Below, one piece after another: positions 59,081 through 64,000 of a stretch of DNA of 64,000 nucleotides. Source of the stretch: Paraburkholderia fynbosensis (GTDB lineage: Bacteria > Pseudomonadota > Gammaproteobacteria > Burkholderiales > Burkholderiaceae). The notes beneath the pieces were generated by a model. It saw only the letters and a list, made by a program, of their open reading frames with translations. It was not told the origin of the DNA and ran no database searches. The DNA lies in assembly GCF_902859935.1 (NCBI RefSeq), contig NZ_CADIKI010000006.1, positions 186,001-250,000 on the forward strand, in the 5' to 3' direction. A program made the position numbers and the translations under genes. Numbering within the stretch: the stretch's first letter is position 1; each line of letters starts with the position of its first letter.

Positions 59081-60289
59081 TCACCAGTTCCACAGCGTGC
59101 CGTCTTCGAGACGCGCCACCGGCAGGTAGGCCGGGTCGTACGGATAACGCGCGGCCGCCGCTTCGTCGATGTCGACACCGTGGCCCGGCGCTTCGCCGGG
59201 ATGCATCATGCCTTTGTCGAAGCGCCATGCATGCGGGAATACATCGAGCGCTTCCTCTGGAAAGCCCATGTATTCCTGCACACCGAAGTTCGGCACCCAC
59301 AGGTCGAAATGCAGCGCCGCGCCCATACAGACCGGCGACAGATCCGACGGCCCGTGGCAACCCGTACGCACCTGGTATAACGAAGCGAAATCCGCGATGC
59401 GCCGCAAATGGGTGATACCGCCCGCGTGCGTCAGCGTCGCGCGGATGTAGTCGATCAACTGCTCCTCGATCAGCTGCTTGCAATCCCAAATGCTGTTGAA
59501 AACCTCGCCGACCGCGATCGGCGTGACCGTATGCTCGCGAATCAACCGGAAGCCGGCCTGGTTTTCCGCGGGCGTGGGATCTTCCATCCAGAACAGACGA
59601 TACGGCTCGACCGACTTGCCGAGGCGCGCGGCTTCGATCGGCGTCAAACGGTGGTGCACGTCATGCAGCAGATGCGTGTCGAAGCCGAACTTGTCGCGCA
59701 CCGCTTCGAACAGCTTCGGCACGAAGTCGAGATACTTTTCCGACGACCAGCTCTGCTCTTCCACCGCACCCTTGGTGGCCGGCTCGTACATGCCGCTGCC
59801 TTTCGACACGCCGTACACGGAGCGCATGTTCGGCACGCCGCATTGAATGCGGATCGCTCGATAACCGGCCTCGATATGTTCGGCGTAACGGTCGAGCGCT
59901 TCGGGAATGTCGCGTCCGGTGGCATGGCCGTACACCATCACGCCTTCACGCGACGCGCCGCCGAGCAGCTTGTACAGCGGCATGCCCGTGACCTTGCCGA
60001 GGATGTCCCACAGCGCCATGTCCACCGCGGCGATCGCCGTCATCGTGACGGGACCGCGCCGCCAGTACGCGCCTTTGTACAGGAACTGCCAGGTGTCTTC
60101 GATACGCCCGGCATCGCGGCCGATCAGCAGCGGGCACACGTGATCCTTCAGATACGACGCGACCGCCAGTTCGCGGCCGTTCAGCGTTGCATCGCCGATG
60201 CCGTGCACGCCCTCGTCGGTCACGATTTTCAGCGTGACGAAATTGCGGCCGGGGCACGTGACGATCACGTCGGCGCGAACGATCTTCAT
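59081..60289 (-). CDS. manD: D-mannonate dehydratase family protein (ManD/RspA)
   Basis: 402 residues, enolase superfamily. Metal ligands are in HDVHHRLTP (Asp, with the catalytic His two residues on), [12 protein letters not shown] (Glu) and [10 protein letters not shown] (Glu); the ManD loop and GHATGRDI are present, and the C-terminus LWNW is typical. It dehydrates D-mannonate to 2-keto-3-deoxygluconate; some members act on D-gluconate or have little activity. Divergent from the fructuronate reductase gene, which supplies mannonate. Confidence 0.93.
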   Translation of the reverse strand: MKIVRADVIVTCPGRNFVTLKIVTDEGVHGIGDATLNGRELAVASYLKDHVCPLLIGRDAGRIEDTWQFLYKGAYWRRGPVTMTAIAAVDMALWDILGKVTGMPLYKLLGGASREGVMVYGHATGRDIPEALDRYAEHIEAGYRAIRIQCGVPNMRSVYGVSKGSGMYEPATKGAVEEQSWSSEKYLDFVPKLFEAVRDKFGFDTHLLHDVHHRLTPIEAARLGKSVEPYRLFWMEDPTPAENQAGFRLIREHTVTPIAVGEVFNSIWDCKQLIEEQLIDYIRATLTHAGGITHLRRIADFASLYQVRTGCHGPSDLSPVCMGAALHFDLWVPNFGVQEYMGFPEEALDVFPHAWRFDKGMMHPGEAPGHGVDIDEAAAARYPYDPAYLPVARLEDGTLWNW

Positions 60290-60550
60290 GACTTCTTCCT
60301 TGCAAAGACGGTTGGCGAGCCGCGCGCATGGCGAACATGCATGACGCAGGTGGCTCGCGGTTTTCATGTCGCCTACGAACGCTGGCGAGAACGCCGACTG
60401 AGTCGAAAATCGGACTCATCAGACTGTCTCAAGCCGTTTGAACGATGCTACCATACAAGTATATTCAGTCGTCAAATCAGGGTTTTCCCGCTGAACGGTG
60501 TCGTTCCGAAGCCGTCTTGCGCCCCAACCGAGCCACCTGGATTTCATTAC
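60290..60550. promoter_or_regulatory. divergent manD/uxuB promoter with ATAC-NN-GTAT dyad
   Basis: 261 bases between two divergent genes of one pathway. The dyad ATACAAGTAT at 60453-60462, in an AT-rich island, is of the kind recognised by FCD/GntR regulators. The regulator would be the GntR protein at 53942. Confidence 0.4.
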
Positions 60551-62050
60551 ATGAGTTCCGCCGCCCCACTGTCTCCCTTGCCGCGTCTGTCCCGCGACGC
60601 GCTGCCCGCACTGCCCACGCATCTGCTGTCGCCAGAATGGCGCGAGCCGCGCATCGGTATCGTTCATCTCGGCATCGGCAACTTTCATCGCGCGCATCAG
60701 GCGCTGTATACGGAAGAAGCCATGCTCGCCGAAGGCGGTGACTGGGGCATTTGCGGCGTGACGCTGCAAGGCGACGTCGGCAAGCGCGACGCGTTGATGG
60801 AACAGCAGGGTCTCTACAGTCTGGTGGAACGCGGCCCGGCGGCCGTGAAGGTCACCGTGATGCGTGCGCTGCGCGAAGTGCTCGCAATGCCCGTCGATCG
60901 GCCCGCGCTGTTCGCGCGCCTCGCGGATCCGGCGGTGCGAATTGTCTCGCTGACCGTCACCGAAAAGGGTTATTGCCGCGATCCGAAAACCGGCGAGGTC
61001 GCGCTCGACGATCCCGCCATCGCGCACGACCTGACCCACCCGCTCGCGCCGCGCACGGTGCCCGGCATTCTCGTCGCGGGATTGCGTGCGCGGCGCGACG
61101 CCGCGAACGGCAAACCGTTTACCGTGCTGTCGTGCGATAACCTCGCGCATAACGGCGCCGCGCTGCGCCAGGTGGTCTGTTCGTTCGCGCGGCAACTCGA
61201 TGCGGCGCTGGCCGACTGGATCGCCGCCGAAGTGCCGTTCCCTGCGACGATGGTCGACCGCATCGTGCCGGCCACCACCGACGCCGAGCGCGCCACCGCC
61301 GCCGGACAACTCGGCTATCGGGACGCCGCGCCCGTGCCTTGCGAGCCGTTCCGGCAATGGGTCATCGAAGATCGTTTTCCGCACGGACGTCCCGCGTGGG
61401 ATGCGGTTGGCGCGCAACTCGTCGACGACGTCACGCCGTTCGAGCTAGCCAAACTGCGCATGCTGAACGGCACGCACTCGACGCTGGCCTATCTGTCGAT
61501 GCTCGGCGGCTTCGCCACTATCGACGCAGCGATCGGCGACTCCGCGATGCGCGCTTTCATCCACGCGATGATGACGGAAGAAATCGCGCCGACACTGAGC
61601 ATGCCGGCATCGTTCGATCTCGCCGGCTATCGCGACGCTTTGCTCGAGCGTTACGCGAACCCGGCGCTGAAGCACCGCTGCGCGCAGATCGCGATGGACG
61701 GCAGCCAGAAGCTGCCGCCGCGCCTGCTCGCGACGATCGCGGCGCGCATCGAAGCGGGCCAGCCTTATCGACGGCTCGCGCTTGCGGTCGCGGCATGGAT
61801 GGTGTTCCTGCGCGCTCAGGCGGACGACGGCACGCGTTACGAGATCAGTGATCCACTCGCCGACAGATTGACCGCGCTCTCGGGGTCGGCGCATGGGGAA
61901 CCCCGGGCGTTGATGGACGCGCTGCTCGCGGTGCGGGAAGTGTTTCCGGCGGATCTCGCCGGTCATGTGGAGTTCAGGGCGACGCTTTATCGCGCGCTGC
62001 AATTGCTGAAGGAAAACGGCGCACGGGCGGCAATCGCGGCGTTGCAATGA
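60551..62050 (+). CDS. uxuB: fructuronate reductase (mannitol dehydrogenase family)
   Basis: 499 residues, polyol-specific long-chain dehydrogenase fold. N-terminal Rossmann segment IVHLGIGNFHRAHQALY; VTEKGYC; SCDNLAHNG; MVDRIVPATT; catalytic Lys and His in KLRMLNGTHSTLAYL. The family includes mannitol, arabinitol and fructuronate enzymes; pairing with ManD favours fructuronate reductase, which makes D-mannonate with NADH. ATG 60551 starts MSSAAPLSPLPRLS; the frame extends far upstream without coding character. Confidence 0.87.
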   Translation: MSSAAPLSPLPRLSRDALPALPTHLLSPEWREPRIGIVHLGIGNFHRAHQALYTEEAMLAEGGDWGICGVTLQGDVGKRDALMEQQGLYSLVERGPAAVKVTVMRALREVLAMPVDRPALFARLADPAVRIVSLTVTEKGYCRDPKTGEVALDDPAIAHDLTHPLAPRTVPGILVAGLRARRDAANGKPFTVLSCDNLAHNGAALRQVVCSFARQLDAALADWIAAEVPFPATMVDRIVPATTDAERATAAGQLGYRDAAPVPCEPFRQWVIEDRFPHGRPAWDAVGAQLVDDVTPFELAKLRMLNGTHSTLAYLSMLGGFATIDAAIGDSAMRAFIHAMMTEEIAPTLSMPASFDLAGYRDALLERYANPALKHRCAQIAMDGSQKLPPRLLATIAARIEAGQPYRRLALAVAAWMVFLRAQADDGTRYEISDPLADRLTALSGSAHGEPRALMDALLAVREVFPADLAGHVEFRATLYRALQLLKENGARAAIAALQ

Positions 62051-62125
62051 ATCGTTGGATCGCGTAGCGGCGAAGGCGTGAACCGCTACGGCAAGCGCTT
62101 CAGTGCATCACGCTTGTCACCCGCC

Positions 62126-63952
62126 TCAAGCGGTCGGCTCGGACTCGCGCCCTTGCGTCGCGCCTTCGCTAGCTCGCGCGAGCGCAGCCCGCTCGACTTC
62201 CTCGGCCTGTTCGCGCCGGCGTGCTTCGAGCACATCCTGATAGCGCAGATACGCACACCGTCCGCCGGATTTGGCCGCGTACATCGCCGCGTCGGCATTG
62301 AGCAGCAGTTCCTCGGCCGTGCCGCTGTCGTCCGGAAACTGGCTGATGCCGATGCTCGCGCCCACCGTCATACGGTGCCCGTCCATCAGCAGGGTTTCGT
62401 TCAACGCGTCCATCATGCGCGCGGCGATGCCGGGCGCGGCCTGGGCGACGCGCGGGCCTTCGATCAGCACGATGAACTCGTCGCCACCGAGCCGCGCCAC
62501 CACGTCCGCGGCACAGAGCACCTGCTTCAGGCGCCGCGCCACTGCAACGAGGACCTTGTCGCCGACCGAGTGACCGAACTGGTCGTTGATCTGCTTGAAA
62601 CGGTCGAGGTCGACGAATAGCACGGCAAGCCCTGCGTCATGCAGCTTCGCCTCCTCGATCGCGCTTTCGAGCTTCTGCATGAACAGCATGCGATTCGGCA
62701 ATCCGGTCAACACGTCGTGCGTGGCGAGATGCACGAGCTCGCGCTGTTTCGCGTGCAGCGCGTCCATTTGCGCCCTGATCTCGCGGCGCAGACGATCGAA
62801 GCAACGCGCGAGCACGCCGATCTCGTCGGTGCGTTTGAGCGGCAGCGTGTTCATCGCGTGTTCGGCGAACAGGTGCGTCGCCGCGTGCGCGAGCAGTTGC
62901 AGAGGCTTGGTCACGGCGCGCGCGAACAGAATCGCCAGCAGCACCGCGAGGCCGCTGAAGATCAGCACCATGCGGATGATCTGGTTGCCGAGCAGATGCG
63001 CGCCCGACAACACGTCGTCGAGCGGCTTGGCAAGGCCCAGCACGATGAAACGGTTGCCCTCGGAGCCGCCGAACGGCCTGCGCACGAATGCAAGCACCTG
63101 GCCGGCCGCCTGCCTCGGCCGCGCCAGGCCGTTCACCAGCACTTCGTTGTGCGCCTGCTCGAACAGCGGCCTCGTCACCGGGAAGCTGTCCTGCATCAGC
63201 ACGCGCCGCCCGCGATCGAAGCCAAACGTTTTCGACGCGTCGGGATGAACCAGGAAGTCGCCCCATTCGTTGGCGAGATAGACCTGATAGTCGCTCGGCA
63301 AATCGCTCTGCAAGCGCTTGAGCATACCGGCGAGATCGACATCGATCACGACCACGCCGACCACGTTGCCATTGGCGTCCGCGATCGGCGTGCCGAGCCG
63401 CAGCGTCGGCTTGCCCTCGGCGGCATGCGTGCCGTACTCGTGATTGACCGAAATCGGCGACGTGTAAATGCGGCCGGGCGCAAACGCCAGCGTCTCGAAC
63501 ACGTATGCGAACTGGCCTTTTTCCTGCAGCTTGCTGCCTTCCACTCGCACGAGGCCGTCCGCATCGCGGTCGAAGCGGATCAGTTCGAGCCCGTAATGCT
63601 GCCGCGTGATCAACCGGATTTGCAGGTACTCGTGGTGATGCAGCATGAAGCTCGAATAGACCTGCGCGAGCCGCTCGCGTCCGTCGTTCGCGTGGAAGCC
63701 GTCGTCGCTTTGCGCGACGCCCGCCGACGATGGCATGGTCGCGAGCACCAGCGCGTCGGCGCCGACATCGTCGATCGACGCGGCAAAGCGCTGCCCCAGC
63801 AGTTCCGTCGACGTCAGCAGACTGCGCTCGGCTTCGTTGACCAGCATCGTGCGATTCGCGTGGTACGCGTAATAGCCGGTCGCGCCGGACGCAAGCACGC
63901 CGATGCACGCAAGGAGCACCGATAGCTTGGAGGTCAAGCCGGGCCGTAACAT
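62126..63952 (-). CDS. Cache-HAMP-GGDEF diguanylate cyclase
   Basis: 608 residues from ATG 63952. Membrane helix (about 8-30), periplasmic Cache-type sensor (35-335; includes SPISVNHEYGTHAAEG and V-V-V-I-D-V-D-L), second helix (about 340-360), HAMP (360-415) and GGDEF domain (430-590) with active site RLGGDEF and no obvious R-x-x-D inhibitory site directly before it (VLCAADVVARLGG). Makes cyclic di-GMP in response to a periplasmic ligand. Its ATG overlaps the upstream stop (TGATG), so it is translationally coupled to that gene. Confidence 0.92.
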   Translation of the reverse strand: MLRPGLTSKLSVLLACIGVLASGATGYYAYHANRTMLVNEAERSLLTSTELLGQRFAASIDDVGADALVLATMPSSAGVAQSDDGFHANDGRERLAQVYSSFMLHHHEYLQIRLITRQHYGLELIRFDRDADGLVRVEGSKLQEKGQFAYVFETLAFAPGRIYTSPISVNHEYGTHAAEGKPTLRLGTPIADANGNVVGVVVIDVDLAGMLKRLQSDLPSDYQVYLANEWGDFLVHPDASKTFGFDRGRRVLMQDSFPVTRPLFEQAHNEVLVNGLARPRQAAGQVLAFVRRPFGGSEGNRFIVLGLAKPLDDVLSGAHLLGNQIIRMVLIFSGLAVLLAILFARAVTKPLQLLAHAATHLFAEHAMNTLPLKRTDEIGVLARCFDRLRREIRAQMDALHAKQRELVHLATHDVLTGLPNRMLFMQKLESAIEEAKLHDAGLAVLFVDLDRFKQINDQFGHSVGDKVLVAVARRLKQVLCAADVVARLGGDEFIVLIEGPRVAQAAPGIAARMMDALNETLLMDGHRMTVGASIGISQFPDDSGTAEELLLNADAAMYAAKSGGRCAYLRYQDVLEARRREQAEEVERAALARASEGATQGRESEPTA

Positions 63953-64000
63953 CAGAACCGCTCCGACCGGTCGCCGGACACGATGCGGGTCCACAGCTCC
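63952..64000 (-). CDS. C-terminus of upstream gene, partial
   Basis: The last 15 codons of a minus-strand frame (ELWTRIVSGDRSERF, stop TGA at 63952-63954) enter from the right edge and share the TGATG junction with the diguanylate cyclase. The length is too short to identify; PhnD-like phosphonate/phosphate-binding proteins often precede such cyclases and end similarly, but this is a guess. Confidence 0.4.
   Translation of the reverse strand, partial: ELWTRIVSGDRSERF

Noticed and set aside
59408..60550. Upstream extension of the fructuronate reductase frame
   Set aside because: It runs through the antisense strand of manD; family resemblance starts only after the ATG at 60551.

Overview
The window is GC-rich (roughly 63% by eye), densely coded chromosomal DNA from a beta-proteobacterium of the Burkholderiaceae, most likely Paraburkholderia. 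This rests on gene content: a rhizobial/Burkholderia-type GlpSTPQUV ABC transporter, a PQQ glucose dehydrogenase, a Burkholderia-type porin, many LysR and FCD/GntR regulators paired with catabolic operons, and a PcaR/pcaF pair. I see no tRNA, rRNA, CRISPR array, prophage or insertion sequence.

Layout. 0-6 kb: a His/Ala-rich small protein cut by the left edge, a decayed ester-cyclase remnant, a DUF2252 protein, a secreted unknown, an FtrA-type regulator and a YfcF-type glutathione transferase. 6-10 kb: membrane glucose dehydrogenase and a porin. 10-16 kb: a tightly overlapping minus-strand operon for a glycerol/polyol ABC importer (two ATPases, two permeases, a DUF2160 membrane protein and a binding protein). 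16-25 kb: a binding-protein-like protein without a signal peptide, a rhodanese, a lipoprotein, a 1.5-kb gene graveyard (LssY_C and alpha/beta-hydrolase remnants), a MHYT-GGDEF-EAL protein, a bactofilin/M23 peptidase operon and a DapA homologue. 25-36 kb: an aspartate carbamoyltransferase with an N-terminal helix-turn-helix, an esterase, two LysR/oxidoreductase divergent pairs, a two-component pair, and a secreted repeat protein. 36-47.7 kb: small secreted proteins, pcaF, then a full C4 acid-sugar (threonate/erythronate) operon with its GntR regulator, then a PcaR-type IclR regulator. 47.7-54 kb: an MHS transporter with an M20 amidohydrolase and LysR regulator, then a collapsed C-P lyase operon in which only phnM is intact. 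54-62 kb: a hexuronate/aldonate cluster (FCD regulator, two transporters, RspB-like dehydrogenase, ManD, fructuronate reductase) carrying five 49-bp intergenic repeats. 62-64 kb: a Cache-HAMP-GGDEF diguanylate cyclase and the tail of the gene upstream of it.

How the parts work together. The tetronate operon is metabolically complete: LtnD and DenD oxidise L-threonate and D-erythronate, OtnI isomerises, OtnK phosphorylates the 3-oxo acid and OtnC decarboxylates it to a triose phosphate; an MFS permease and an FCD regulator lie in the same operon. UxuB and ManD carry fructuronate through mannonate to 2-keto-3-deoxygluconate. The pcaF thiolase has a PcaR-like operator while the PcaR-type gene lies 7.7 kb away beyond the tetronate operon, as if that operon had been inserted between them.

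The most interesting signals are the 49-bp hairpin repeats with covarying arms, the reciprocal degeneration of the two GlpS/GlpT ATPase sites, the HTH-ATCase fusion, the phn operon reduced to phnM by several separate in-place deletions, and a secreted protein with an exact 55-residue, cysteine-bearing repeat next to a proline-rich tail.
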